In this document: piece after piece, positions 39,618 through 48,845 of the stretch
Numbering within the stretch: the first letter of the stretch is position 1
Layout of the letters: each line of letters opens with the position of its first letter
Origin: Salicibibacter cibi
GTDB lineage: Bacteria; Bacillota; Bacilli; Bacillales; Marinococcaceae
Length of the DNA: 64,000 bases
Direction of reading: 5' to 3'
Assembly: GCF_016495865.1 (NCBI RefSeq)
Contig: NZ_CP054706.1
Span: 3,038,001 to 3,102,000, forward strand
The notes under the pieces: model-generated
Told to the model about the DNA's origin: nothing
The model's input: only the letters and a program-made list of their open reading frames with translations
Databases searched by the model: none
Program-made: the position numbers and the translations under genes

Positions 39618-40406
39618 CTAAGCTTGATCGATTCCAAAATTCGGGGTATAGCATCCTTTGTAAGTAGATAATGTTTTCGCAACTTGGAGTGCTTTTGGGA
39701 GAGCTACATTCATTTTAAAATTGCTAGGGAACATTGATTCTACAATAACAACATTCAATGCAGCAGCAATACTTCCTCCACGATTAAAGATGGGGACAGC
39801 AACAGATGAGATCGTAGGGTGTAGCTCCCCTCTTGACATTGCATATTTTTGCTCCCTTATGTTTTTAAGTTCTTCATAAAATGCTTGAGTTGAAATAACT
39901 GTATTTTCAGTAAAGGACTCAAGGTCGAAACTGCCCCAATGTATTTTTTCGGTAAAAGATAATAATAATTTTCCATTTGCCGTGGCATGAGCCGGTAATC
40001 TCATACCTATACTGACGTTAATAGTTTCAACCCCACGAACTGGAGCCGTACAGATATAAACAACTTCATTTCCATCTAAAATAGAAAGGTGGCAAGAAGC
40101 TCCTATTTCATCACGTAACTTTTCCATATGAGGTTGAGCAATATCGGGAAATTCCAAACTGTTTATATAGGAAAAACCTAGCTCTAAGACTTTTGGTGTT
40201 AGGCTATATCGCTTTGTAGCTGTATCTTGATACAGATAACCCATCTTTTGTAATTCATAGAGCAAACGGTAAGGAACTGTTCGACTTACTCCGAGCTTCT
40301 TTGAAATTTCAGAAAGAGATAGACTAGGGTTTTCTTTATTGAAAAACGTAAGAATAAGTAAACCCCTTGATAAAGAATTTGCGCTGTATTTATTTTCTTT
40401 GGACAT
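39618..40406 (-). CDS. IclR-family transcriptional regulator
   Basis: 262 residues, ATG after AAGGAGGG. N-terminal helix-turn-helix (SLSEISKKLGVSRTVPYRLLYEL, about 29-51) and the C-terminal IclR effector-binding domain (GASCHLSILDGNEVVYICTAP, MRLPAHATANGKLLLSF, SVAVPIFNRGGSIAAALNVV). IclR proteins usually control catabolic operons and bind small acids. It closes the minus-strand half of the AT-rich cluster and probably acts on the palindromes at 42608-42632 and 42740-42774. Confidence 0.9.
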   Translation of the reverse strand: MSKENKYSANSLSRGLLILTFFNKENPSLSLSEISKKLGVSRTVPYRLLYELQKMGYLYQDTATKRYSLTPKVLELGFSYINSLEFPDIAQPHMEKLRDEIGASCHLSILDGNEVVYICTAPVRGVETINVSIGMRLPAHATANGKLLLSFTEKIHWGSFDLESFTENTVISTQAFYEELKNIREQKYAMSRGELHPTISSVAVPIFNRGGSIAAALNVVIVESMFPSNFKMNVALPKALQVAKTLSTYKGCYTPNFGIDQA

Positions 40407-40529
40407 CAGTATCCCTCCTTAATGTAATCCTAGATGCATTGTTAAAATTTATTCAATATGATGATGGATCACATAGTTTTTATGAATATGTGTTTATCAC
40501 TTTCATTTATTATACCTGCGCCAGACTTA

Positions 40530-41357
40530 TTAACACGGTAAACCAAAAACTGTTTTATGAGAGTATTCCAGTTTACGTAAGAAAACCATCACTTGATAAT
40601 TAAAGGTGTTTGGGTCTTCTTGATAGCAGAGATGACCAGTTTCTGGTATAGTAACAAGCTCAGATTCTTGTATATGGAAATGAATAATTCTCGATTCAGA
40701 AAGAGGTGTTATTTGGTCCATCTCTCCACAAATTATTAAAGTTGGGACTTTTATTAAGGAATAGAGCCTCATCTGATCTAAATTTGACAATGAAAAGATA
40801 GCGGACCGGTATCCTTTAGGGCGAACTTCTGACATAATCATTTCTGCATTTTTTTGTACTTGCCTTGAAGGGTTTGGTGCCAAAAGATGCTTGACCCTTT
40901 GTTTAGCTAGATCTACTGGAGATAGTGTGTCAATCGCTCTTAGTCGTTTCTTCATTTTTTGGTAATTCTCTGAACTACTAAGTGCAGCCGACCCTCTTGT
41001 CGCATCTGCGAGAATAATCCCTTTAATTGAATTTGGGTTAAGGTTATAAAGTTCAAGCGCAATAGCAGCGCCCATTGAATGACCTAAAATATACACATCT
41101 TGCAATTCCATAGCATCAAGGAACTTTTTTAGTACGCTGGCTATTTTGGTAAATGATCGAAATTCGCTTTCAGGATCAGAACTATAACCATAACCTGGCA
41201 TATCCCAAGCAATTATTGTATAATAATGACGTAATACTTGCAACTGATCAGCCCAAGATCGAGAATTGTTTCCCATACCGTGTAGTAAAATTAGTGGAGG
41301 CCCACTTCCTTCACGTCTATAGTGAATAGTGTGATTTTCCAACTTAATGTAAGGCAT
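40530..41357 (-). CDS. Alpha/beta hydrolase of the AT-rich catabolic cluster
   Basis: 275 residues. MhpC-like alpha/beta hydrolase: oxyanion HGMGNNSRSW at about 25-34, nucleophile elbow GHSMGAA with Ser near 94, Asp in LIICGEMDQITPL, and His in PETGHLCYQEDP near the C-terminus. Family members cleave C-C bonds of ring-fission products, esters, or formamides such as N-formylmaleamate. It lies between the aspartate-dehydrogenase-like gene and the regulator, so it probably serves the same pathway. Substrate not known. Confidence 0.85.
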   Translation of the reverse strand: MPYIKLENHTIHYRREGSGPPLILLHGMGNNSRSWADQLQVLRHYYTIIAWDMPGYGYSSDPESEFRSFTKIASVLKKFLDAMELQDVYILGHSMGAAIALELYNLNPNSIKGIILADATRGSAALSSSENYQKMKKRLRAIDTLSPVDLAKQRVKHLLAPNPSRQVQKNAEMIMSEVRPKGYRSAIFSLSNLDQMRLYSLIKVPTLIICGEMDQITPLSESRIIHFHIQESELVTIPETGHLCYQEDPNTFNYQVMVFLRKLEYSHKTVFGLPC

Positions 41358-41460
41358 AATGGTCTATTTCTCCCTTCTAAATCTGTTAAAGTGTAGTATC
41401 TTCCTCACTTGTAAAAAATATGCTCCGCAGTTGCTCAGGGGTTGAAAAGTTATATTTCCA

Positions 41461-42225
41461 TTAAACAATATTAACTGTCTTGTGTATATTTTTTAGTGTG
41501 GATAATAGGCTGAGGGCAGCAAGATAGCTCGTTTTGGGATTATCAGGCATGGGTTCATTCTTGATTTGAAGATTTATTTGGCCAAACCCCCCGTGTGCTT
41601 CTATGCAGTGCTGATTCTTTGTTATAAAAGGATCTGCAATTATTTGAACCTTTGTTTGTTCAGTTCCTAAACCAGCCAGTGATAAGATAATCGAAACATT
41701 TGCATTTTTAGGGTATAATTGAATGGCTTCTTTAGCATTTCCTCTATAAATCACTCGCTCTTGATTGATCGGCTCATCGATTAACGATGATGCCGGTTTT
41801 TTGGTTGTAATTGTCACTTTGTCTAATTGCCTATCATTGTTCGCTGCTTGTATCACATCCAGACCACTAATAGCTCCGGATGGTAAATAGACTTTTGAGC
41901 GATATTTCTTTGAAAGATCATAGATTTTTTGCTCAAATAGTTCATCTACAAAAGCACCGACACTTATAATGACTAGGTCTTTACCAGCTTTCAACACGTC
42001 TGGTCCATAATTTTTAATCGCTTTTATATTAGCAGCTTCAACTATTACATCGATGTCTGATTGCAGGAAATCATCAAATGATTCGAAAACATCAATGTTT
42101 TTCATCTTTATTTTCCTGTGCATAAAAACTGCCTGTATGTGTGCTTCTGGTATGCACTTATCAATATTTACTTTCCTTAAAATATATTTTCCAATGTTAC
42201 CCAATCCAATTAGTCCGACTTTCAT
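41461..42225 (-). CDS. L-aspartate dehydrogenase-like protein (NadX family)
   Basis: 254 residues, ATG after AAAGGAG. N-terminal Rossmann motif GLIGLGNIGKYILRKV, the family-typical VIVEAANIKAIKNYGPDVLKAG and DLVIISVGAFVDE, PSGAISGLDVIQAA, and the central KKPASSLIDE region, with a C-terminal AHGGFGQINLQI strand. True aspartate dehydrogenases make iminoaspartate for NAD synthesis or release ammonia from aspartate. Beside a hydrolase, cupin and importer instead of nadA/nadC, a catabolic role on an amino or imino acid is more likely. Confidence 0.85.
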   Translation of the reverse strand: MKVGLIGLGNIGKYILRKVNIDKCIPEAHIQAVFMHRKIKMKNIDVFESFDDFLQSDIDVIVEAANIKAIKNYGPDVLKAGKDLVIISVGAFVDELFEQKIYDLSKKYRSKVYLPSGAISGLDVIQAANNDRQLDKVTITTKKPASSLIDEPINQERVIYRGNAKEAIQLYPKNANVSIILSLAGLGTEQTKVQIIADPFITKNQHCIEAHGGFGQINLQIKNEPMPDNPKTSYLAALSLLSTLKNIHKTVNIV

Positions 42226-42284
42226 AAAATCTCTCCTTTAGCAAATAACTCTGATTTCTCTATCTGTTTATACAAGCCATAATT

Positions 42285-42573
42285 AGGGATTGCTGAACAA
42301 CTTGCAGCTATCAGCTAAAGCCGGGATGCCGCTGCAATGGCTTCGCTTTCCGCGGACGAACGGTCAAGCCTCCTCGCGCAAAACCGGCGCTGCGGGGGGC
42401 TTGACGCGTCCGTTTTTCCGCTGGAGTCTCGCCATTGTAGCGTCATCCCTCCTTACGTTGCCAGAAGTGCAAGGTTTTTTTTGCTTATAGGATGGATTTC
42501 CTTGCATCCAGCTTTGACAACACCAACGGAAAATGCTTATGTGCCAGTCTTTTTCCGTTAGTCAGCAGTCCCT
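42285..42573 (-). mobile_element. MITE-like inverted-repeat element, copy 4
   Basis: 289 bp flanked by AATT (42281-42284 and 42574-42577). It sits in the shared upstream region of the divergent catabolic operons, 59 bp before the aspartate-dehydrogenase-like start, separating it from the palindromic operators. Confidence 0.88.
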
Positions 42574-42607
42574 AATTAAAGGCACCCCATACAGAAAGAG
42601 TTGTATT

Positions 42608-42632
42608 ATATATAAAAACTGTTTTTATATAT
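42608..42632. promoter_or_regulatory. Operator-like palindrome, site 1
   Basis: Twelve-base arms ATATATAAAAAC and GTTTTTATATAT around a single T. It shares GTTTT-TATA with site 2. Confidence 0.55.
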
Positions 42633-42708
42633 GGTTCAATATTAATATTCTCGAAAATACTTGTCAATTAAATTACGAAAATTCATTGTTGAAAAATATC
42701 TAAAAGGT

Positions 42709-42737
42709 TTGACAAAACAGAGAGCATCAATTACCAT
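42709..42737 (+). promoter_or_regulatory. Promoter of the cupin-ABC importer operon
   Basis: TTGACA (42709-42714), 17 bases, TACCAT (42732-42737), immediately followed by the palindrome at 42740-42774. A repressor bound there would block initiation or early elongation. Confidence 0.6.
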
Positions 42738-42739
42738 TA

Positions 42740-42774
42740 GTTTTATAGATAAACCATTGTTTTATCTATAAAAC
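42740..42774. promoter_or_regulatory. Operator-like palindrome, site 2
   Basis: Perfect 14-base arms GTTTTATAGATAAA and TTTATCTATAAAAC with a 7-base centre, spanning the predicted transcription start. The ribosome site TAGGAGG of the cupin gene follows. Confidence 0.65.
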
Positions 42775-42799
42775 ATAGAATTTTTAGGAGGAATATGAA

Positions 42800-43333
42800 A
42801 TGTCTAATAATTTTTCAATTGAGGAATTTGAGAAGAAATACGTGGCTAGGCTTCAGGATCGTAAACTTGATTGGAATGTATTGAAATTTCAAGAAGAGAT
42901 TGATCCAGCTTATCAGCGTGCACAAATGCGATATATAGGCCGGGGAGCTACTGCAAATAACGACCCCGACGTTATTGAAGCTGAACACTTTACTCTTAGT
43001 ACGATGGTACTGCCTCCAGGATGCGTCGGTCCTTTACACCATCACGATGATGTTGAAGAAGTATTCTTTATCCTGAAGGGGAAAGTCAAAGCCCTTATAC
43101 AAGAAAATAGTTACAGTGAAGTTTATGAAATTGAATTGAACGAAAGAGATTGTATCAGTAGCCCACCAGGGGTATTTCGTGGAATTAAAAATATTGGTGA
43201 AGAGGAGGCTTTAATGCTCGTTATGTTGGGAGCAAACAAACCTAACATACCAACTTACCCAGAAGGAAGCGAGCTAGAAAAAGTACGAAAAGAGCGTACA
43301 AAAGAAAGAGAAGCAACTATTAAGGGTGAATAA
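42800..43333 (+). CDS. Cupin-domain protein
   Basis: 177 residues; ribosome site AGGAGG. Single cupin barrel with metal-binding motif PLHHHDDVEEVFFILKGKVKAL at about 76-97, and ISSPPGVFRGIKNIG as the second motif. A hydrophilic N-terminal arm and a charged C-terminal helix (LEKVRKERTKEREATIKGE) flank it. Cupins of this kind are dioxygenases, isomerases or ligand-binding proteins. First gene of the plus-strand operon, so a role in the same pathway as the importer is inferred. Confidence 0.82.
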   Translation: MSNNFSIEEFEKKYVARLQDRKLDWNVLKFQEEIDPAYQRAQMRYIGRGATANNDPDVIEAEHFTLSTMVLPPGCVGPLHHHDDVEEVFFILKGKVKALIQENSYSEVYEIELNERDCISSPPGVFRGIKNIGEEEALMLVMLGANKPNIPTYPEGSELEKVRKERTKEREATIKGE

Positions 43334-43510
43334 TATTTCTCAAAAAATAAAGTAATTTCACTTTATTTATGCAGATGTATTTAAAATAACATGGTTCCGG
43401 CATAATGATTATGTTCTAGGGCCATTCCTTCTTTATTAAATAGCTGCTGGTCAAAGTTAAATGATTTCTATAAAGTGTTTTAGCTCTATTATAGATTAGA
43501 AAGGGTGTAT

Positions 43511-44563
43511 ATGATTATGATTAACCAAAAACTACTCTCAATTATACTTTGTGGGGTGTTATTTTTTTTAGTTGGCTGTAATGATTCTACAGGGAATGAA
43601 GGAGAAGAATTAACTGAAGTAACATTTGCAGAACCTACAAATATTTTATCTTTTGCCCCTCTGTATGTAGCTATTGAAGAAGGTTTTTTTGAAGAACAGG
43701 GTATTGAACCAGAAGTATCTTCAGGAGGAGGCGGATCCCAAGTAATTGCTACTTTGTTGTCAGATCAAGCTGATTTTGCAATAAATGCACCACGAGCCAT
43801 GTTTCCTCCCATTGAAGACGGAGAAGATTTGGTAGCTATTCAATCTTTAAATTCTGCGTTAACATTTGAGTTAGCCGTATCTAATGAATATATGGAAGAA
43901 AACAATATTACAGAAGATTCTTCATTAGAAGATAGGGTTAGCGCTTTAAATGGGGCGACTATTGGGACCAACGAAGTGGGAGACTCTGGAGATGTTTATA
44001 TGCGTTATTTAATGCAATTATATGGAGAAGATCCTTCTACCCTTGAAATGGTTAATCTACAAGGGAACGGCCCTAAAATTGGAGGGATGCAAGAAAACAC
44101 TGTAGATGGTGGTGTTGCTTCTCCGCCGTTTTATTTACTATCACAAGAAGAAGGTACTGGAGATTTACTGTTTCAAGCGAGTGAGGAGCCCATGTATGAA
44201 GATTTAGTATGGGAAGTGGTCTTTGGAAAAAGAGACTTCATAGAAGAAAACCCTGAATTAGCTACAAATGTGGTTCTTGCAATTGGTCAGGGTATAGAAT
44301 TTTCTCGGGAAAATCCAGATGAAGCAGCGGAATCAATTATATCTTATTTTGATGGAATAGATGTAGAAATATTGGAAGAAGCCTTAGTAGGAATGGAAGA
44401 AACATTTCAAGGATATGGAGAGATGAGCCAAGATGCTTGGGATAATGCTCAAGATCCCTTACTTGAATTTAATGAATTATCTGGAGTAAATACTGAACAT
44501 GACACTGAAGAGGGTAATCTATGGACAAATGAGTATATTGACAATGCATTCCAGCAAGATTAA
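43511..44563 (+). CDS. NitT/TauT-family ABC importer substrate-binding lipoprotein
   Basis: 350 residues from ATG 43511 (AAAGGG upstream; GTG 43505 and ATG 43517 are close alternatives). Signal peptide with lipobox LVGC around residue 23. The NMT1/THI5-like fold begins TEVTFAEPTNILSFAPLYVA and continues IEEGFFEEQGIEPEVSSGGG. Relatives bind pyrimidines, sulfonates, riboflavin precursors or aromatic acids. Strongly acidic mature protein. It lies 177 bp after the cupin gene and directly before its ATPase. Confidence 0.87.
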   Translation: MIMINQKLLSIILCGVLFFLVGCNDSTGNEGEELTEVTFAEPTNILSFAPLYVAIEEGFFEEQGIEPEVSSGGGGSQVIATLLSDQADFAINAPRAMFPPIEDGEDLVAIQSLNSALTFELAVSNEYMEENNITEDSSLEDRVSALNGATIGTNEVGDSGDVYMRYLMQLYGEDPSTLEMVNLQGNGPKIGGMQENTVDGGVASPPFYLLSQEEGTGDLLFQASEEPMYEDLVWEVVFGKRDFIEENPELATNVVLAIGQGIEFSRENPDEAAESIISYFDGIDVEILEEALVGMEETFQGYGEMSQDAWDNAQDPLLEFNELSGVNTEHDTEEGNLWTNEYIDNAFQQD

Positions 44564-44618
44564 GAAATAAGTTTAAACATACAATCGAATTGTATACTAT
44601 ACAAGGGGGGGAAGTATT

Positions 44619-45404
44619 ATGAAACAAGTAGAAGATCATTATAAGCTATCGACGCAATATTTAAATGTTACCTACGTGAATGAAAAGACAAACACTGAAA
44701 CCGTAGCATTACAAAATATTAACATAAATATAACCGATGGTGAATTTATCTGTATAGTCGGACCAAGTGGATGCGGAAAAACAACTCTTTTAAATACGAT
44801 AATTGGTTTTGTTAAACCGAGTAAAGGAACTATTTTATTAGATAATGAAAAAGTCGAGGGACCGACTAAGGACAGATCAATGGTTTTTCAAACCCCTAGT
44901 CTTTTACCATGGAGGACAGTATTTAAAAATGTAATTTACGGAGTTGAAATACAAAATAGGGATTCAGACGAAACTCGAAAGTTAGCCTACGATTATATAG
45001 AAATGGTTGGTCTAAAAGGTTTTGAAAACTCGTATCCCCATGAACTATCCGGAGGTATGCAACAAAGAGCGAACTTAGCTAGGGCATTAACAGTAGATCC
45101 TTCTCTTTTATTGTTAGATGAACCTTTTTCTGCATTAGATGCGCAAACTAGAGAGTTTATGCAACAGGAGTTACTTCGAATATGGAGTGAAACTAAAAAA
45201 ACAAGTATATTTATTACTCATCAAATAGACGAGGCAGTTTATTTAGCAGATAGAGTAATTGTTCTAGGTGCAAGACCTGGACGTGTGGTTGATACAGTAG
45301 ATATTAACATTCCAAGACCAAGAAAATTAAATATTAAACGTACCCCTGAGTTTTTAAAACATAGCGATCATATTTGGTCCTTAATCGAAAAAGAATCATC
45401 TTAA
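44619..45404 (+). CDS. NitT/TauT-family ABC importer ATP-binding protein
   Basis: 261 residues; ribosome site GGGGGGGAAG. Walker A GPSGCGKTT at about 48-56, Q-loop MVFQTPSLLPWRTV, signature LSGGMQQRANLARAL, Walker B LLLLDEPFSALD, switch ITHQIDEAVYLADR. The LLPWRTV sequence after the Q-loop is typical of SsuB/TauB ATPases. Between the binding protein and the permease in one operon. Confidence 0.92.
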   Translation: MKQVEDHYKLSTQYLNVTYVNEKTNTETVALQNININITDGEFICIVGPSGCGKTTLLNTIIGFVKPSKGTILLDNEKVEGPTKDRSMVFQTPSLLPWRTVFKNVIYGVEIQNRDSDETRKLAYDYIEMVGLKGFENSYPHELSGGMQQRANLARALTVDPSLLLLDEPFSALDAQTREFMQQELLRIWSETKKTSIFITHQIDEAVYLADRVIVLGARPGRVVDTVDINIPRPRKLNIKRTPEFLKHSDHIWSLIEKESS

Positions 45405-45419
45405 AAGGGAGGGAAAATT

Positions 45420-46235
45420 ATGGCTAAGAGTGAAGCAATTCAGGAGAAATCTGATCTGAAAGAAAAGAATTCTAAAAAATTCGGAGAAAGAAAAAAGGGG
45501 TTAGTGATAAGTACTTTCTCAGTTATTTCGTTTCTTTTAATATGGGAAATTGCCTCTTATAATGAGTGGGTAAACCCGCTATTTATAAGCTCCCCCATAG
45601 AAATTGGTCAGGCATCCATAGGCATGATACAAGATCCAACTTTTTGGGGCAATATGAGTGTTAGTGGTTATCAATTTGGTGTCGGATTTCTTTTAGCAAT
45701 GGCTGTTGGTATACCCATGGGCATATTATCTGGATGGAATTCTACTGTAAATTCTCTAGTCATTCCTTTCATTTCTGCATTATATGTTACACCTAAAGTA
45801 GCCTTGCTACCTGTGATTATTATTGCCTTTGGTATTGGTCCTGCTTCAAAAATTGTAATTGTATTTTTGATGGCATTTTTTCCAATTGTCATGAGTGCCC
45901 AAAAGGCAATGAATACTTTGGATCAAGATCTAATAAAAGCTGCTCGTAGTTTTACAGCGAATGATATACAAATCTTTAAAACAATAGCTCTTCCATCAAC
46001 TGTTCCATTTTTATTGAATGGGATTCGATTAGGCATTGGTCAAGGGTTAATAGCTGTAGTAGTTGGGGAGATGTTTGCTTCAACAGCCGGTATTGGTTAT
46101 CAATTAACTAGTGATGGACAAAATTTGCAGACAGATCAAATGTTCGTAGGGGTGTTAGTTATTACTTTAACAGGTGTTACTCTTACTGCATTATTGGGGC
46201 TAATTGAGAGGCGCTTTTCCAGATGGAAACCTTAA
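45420..46235 (+). CDS. NitT/TauT-family ABC importer permease
   Basis: 271 residues; ribosome site GGGAGGG. A charged N-terminus (about 27 residues) precedes five or six hydrophobic helices and the permease loop AARSFTANDIQIFKTIALPS. The C-terminal ALLGLIERRFSRWKP is usual for SsuC/TauC. Last gene of the operon; ends 270 bp before a convergent gene. Confidence 0.92.
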   Translation: MAKSEAIQEKSDLKEKNSKKFGERKKGLVISTFSVISFLLIWEIASYNEWVNPLFISSPIEIGQASIGMIQDPTFWGNMSVSGYQFGVGFLLAMAVGIPMGILSGWNSTVNSLVIPFISALYVTPKVALLPVIIIAFGIGPASKIVIVFLMAFFPIVMSAQKAMNTLDQDLIKAARSFTANDIQIFKTIALPSTVPFLLNGIRLGIGQGLIAVVVGEMFASTAGIGYQLTSDGQNLQTDQMFVGVLVITLTGVTLTALLGLIERRFSRWKP

Positions 46236-46473
46236 AAAAATTTTCATTAGCTTCCGAACGACTGCCTGTTTTCAATTAACTTTCATTCCTGTATTGGCAA
46301 GACAAGATAATGAAACGGGCTCAAATCGAAGGGGTGCAGTGAGTTCTCGTTACAGAGGAAAAGGAATTAGAGAAGAGGGTTGTGGCCTTGTGCGGTTGGT
46401 GACCGACAAGCAGAGATACGACGCTCATCGGATGGTGCTATGAGCGATTGGGCAGGGAATGAAGCTCATATTT

Positions 46474-46500
46474 TAAGGAGTAACCCTCGGTTACTCCTTA
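46474..46500. terminator. Strong bidirectional terminator
   Basis: Perfect 12-bp stem TAAGGAGTAACC / GGTTACTCCTTA with a 3-base loop, between the converging importer operon and ytkL. The preceding 46236-46473 has no recognisable gene. Confidence 0.75.
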
Positions 46501-46509
46501 GCTTTCACT

Positions 46510-47190
46510 TTATATATCCACACTTTCTCCCGGCTGCAGTGCCCGGCCTTTAATCGGCGACAGTTCATCAACGAACTTTTGCCCGTCTTGTTCAATCAGC
46601 GGGAAGGTGTTGTAGTGAATCGGAACGACAAGTTCCGGGTTAATCCATTCCGTTGCAATTTTCGCGTCATCCGGTCCCATCGTAAAATTGTCCCCGATCG
46701 GCAGAAAGGCAACGCTTATATCATTATGGTCACCGATTAGTTTCAGGTCAGAGAACAGGGCTGTGTCTCCGGAATGATAGAGTGTCTTGTTATCAGCTGT
46801 AAATAAAATCCCGGTGGGCATGCCCGTGTAAATGATTTGCCCGTCTTCCTCGGCATAGGACGAACTATGCCAAGCCGGCGTCAATTTGACATGTCCAAAT
46901 TTAAATTGGTAGCCGCCGCCAATATTCAACGGGTGCGTTTCCAGACCTTTTGAACCAAGGTATCCGGCAAGTTCATGCGTCGCTACGACAAGGGCGTTTG
47001 ATCGCTTGGCGATAGCTACCGTGTCCCCAAGGTGATCCTGATGTCCGTGGGTAAGTAAAATCGCATCCGGATTTACATCTTCCGGTTGAATGTCACATGT
47101 CCCATTCCCGGTAATAAAAGGATCAATCAGAACATTTGCATCGGGTGTCTCAATTTCGATAAAAGATTGGCCGTGAAAAGTTAGTTTCAT
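46510..47190 (-). CDS. ytkL: UPF0173 metal-dependent hydrolase (YtkL-like)
   Basis: 226 residues, metallo-beta-lactamase fold. Metal ligands appear in [13 protein letters not shown] (HxHxDH, about 47-56), [14 protein letters not shown] and [15 protein letters not shown], with [14 protein letters not shown] near the end. The family is widespread and its substrate is unknown. It marks the return to core-type sequence after the AT-rich cluster. Confidence 0.9.
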   Translation of the reverse strand: MKLTFHGQSFIEIETPDANVLIDPFITGNGTCDIQPEDVNPDAILLTHGHQDHLGDTVAIAKRSNALVVATHELAGYLGSKGLETHPLNIGGGYQFKFGHVKLTPAWHSSSYAEEDGQIIYTGMPTGILFTADNKTLYHSGDTALFSDLKLIGDHNDISVAFLPIGDNFTMGPDDAKIATEWINPELVVPIHYNTFPLIEQDGQKFVDELSPIKGRALQPGESVDI

Positions 47191-47247
47191 TGTTTTCCAT
47201 CCCCTTATTTATAATTCTAAAGCATCTATTTCCGAATGAATGAATAA

Positions 47248-48384
47248 TTAAACGTGTTTTTTGTCAAAAGAAGCAAGGGCTTCGTCCACATTTGCAGACG
47301 CAATGCTTTGCGCTTGGCCGACTGCCTCATACGTTAATTTCCCTGCAATCGTATTCAGGCCTTTCTTCAAACTTTCATCATCGCCCATGGCTTGCAATAA
47401 GCCTTTGTTCGCTAGATTCGATACGTACGGCAGTGTGACGTTCGTAAGTGCCATCGTGGCCGTTCGCGGAACAGCGCCCGGGATGTTGGCAACTGCATAG
47501 TGGACAATGTCGTGTTTGACATAGACCGGATCATCATGCGTAGTGATACGGTCCACTGTTTCGAAAATTCCCCCTTGGTCAACGGCAATATCGACCAATA
47601 CCGACCCCGGCTGCATCGTTTTTAACGTTTCTTCCTTCACGAGTGTCGGCGCTTTTGCGCCGGGGATAAGAACGGCACCAATGACAAGATCAGCTTCCCG
47701 GACGGCTTGATCAATTGAAACAGGATCAGACATCCGTACGTTGATCTGCGAACCAAACAAATCATCAAGCTCGCGAAGCCTTTGCGGATTGAGATCGAGA
47801 ACCGTGACGTTCGCACCCAAACCGAGCGCAATTTTTGCCGCATTGGTACCGGCTACGCCTCCACCGATAATCGTTACGTTCCCGCGCTGTACCCCGGGAA
47901 CACCGGAAAGCACAATCCCTTTGCCGCCTTTCGTTTTTTCCAGATATTGCGCACCCATTTGCGTGGACATACGCCCGGCTACTTCACTCATCGGCATCAA
48001 AAGCGGCAGTGACCCGTCAGCTAATTGAACGGTTTCATAGGCTATAGAAGTCACTTCATTGTCCAACAGTGCTTTCGTTAACTCCGGTTCGGCGGCCAAA
48101 TGCAAATATGTAATCAATAATTGATTTTTTCTAAAATATTGATATTCAGACGGCAGAGGCTCCTTCACTTTCACGATCATCTCTGCTCCCCATGCCTCTT
48201 CCGCATTGTTTACGATTACAGCCCCCGCTTTTTCATACTGCTCATCCGTGAAACTTGAACCTTCTCCCGCTTTCGTTTCCACGAGCACCTGGTGTCCTTT
48301 TTGTTTTAACTGCACGACAGCTGCTGGTGTGAGTGACACGCGATTTTCCTGATTTTTAATTTCCCTCGGTATGCCGATTTGCAT
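47248..48384 (-). CDS. ald: Alanine dehydrogenase
   Basis: 378 residues from ATG 48384 (AGGGGGGCGGGG upstream; the earlier in-frame ATG at 48405 is unlikely). Interconverts alanine and pyruvate with NAD, important in alanine use and spore outgrowth. Contains [30 protein letters not shown], the NAD motif [20 protein letters not shown], and [20 protein letters not shown]. Confidence 0.96.
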   Translation of the reverse strand: MQIGIPREIKNQENRVSLTPAAVVQLKQKGHQVLVETKAGEGSSFTDEQYEKAGAVIVNNAEEAWGAEMIVKVKEPLPSEYQYFRKNQLLITYLHLAAEPELTKALLDNEVTSIAYETVQLADGSLPLLMPMSEVAGRMSTQMGAQYLEKTKGGKGIVLSGVPGVQRGNVTIIGGGVAGTNAAKIALGLGANVTVLDLNPQRLRELDDLFGSQINVRMSDPVSIDQAVREADLVIGAVLIPGAKAPTLVKEETLKTMQPGSVLVDIAVDQGGIFETVDRITTHDDPVYVKHDIVHYAVANIPGAVPRTATMALTNVTLPYVSNLANKGLLQAMGDDESLKKGLNTIAGKLTYEAVGQAQSIASANVDEALASFDKKHV

Positions 48385-48411
48385 ATTCCCCGCCCCCCTA
48401 AGCATTAGTCT

Positions 48412-48813
48412 TTAAGATTCTTCCACCGGTTGGTCATTTTTCTTCCATCTCCACGTGTACAGTTCGCTATCTCCGTTTCGCCAACGGATATCCATGCTTT
48501 CCATTTTCGGAAATTCTTCTTTGATCCGTTCCGCCAACGTCTCTGCTTTTACATTTTCATTGACATTAATGAGCGCTGCCATGTTGTCCACTTGCGTTCT
48601 TGCTTCTTCAGCCCGCAACACCCGATCCCCATGTTGGAACTCATAATAATCGGGACTATCATACTTCCATTGATACACTTCTTCATCCGCTTCAATGGTT
48701 ACCCGGATCGAGAACATGTCCATCAATTCATCGGCGCGAACCTGGCCAAGAAAAGAAGTTAGCAAAAGCAACACGGCCATCACGATAAAAAGAAGCTTTT
48801 TCACACTGATCAC
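48412..48813 (-). CDS. Small secreted protein of unknown function
   Basis: 133 residues with a clear signal peptide (KKLLFIVMAVLLLLTSFLGQVRADE, cleavage likely after VRA). The mature part is rich in charged residues and Trp (VYQWKYDSPDYYEFQHG, MDIRWRNGDSELYTWRWKK). No family recognised. It lies between ald and an SDR gene on the same strand. Confidence 0.7.
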   Translation of the reverse strand: MISVKKLLFIVMAVLLLLTSFLGQVRADELMDMFSIRVTIEADEEVYQWKYDSPDYYEFQHGDRVLRAEEARTQVDNMAALINVNENVKAETLAERIKEEFPKMESMDIRWRNGDSELYTWRWKKNDQPVEES

Positions 48814-48845
48814 CTCAGTATCTAAGGTGACCTGTTTCCGTATTT

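Noticed and set aside
46236..46473. Possible remnant of a mobile element or group II intron after the importer operon
   Set aside because: A few G-rich stretches looked structured, but no domain V-like hairpin or coding remnant could be confirmed.
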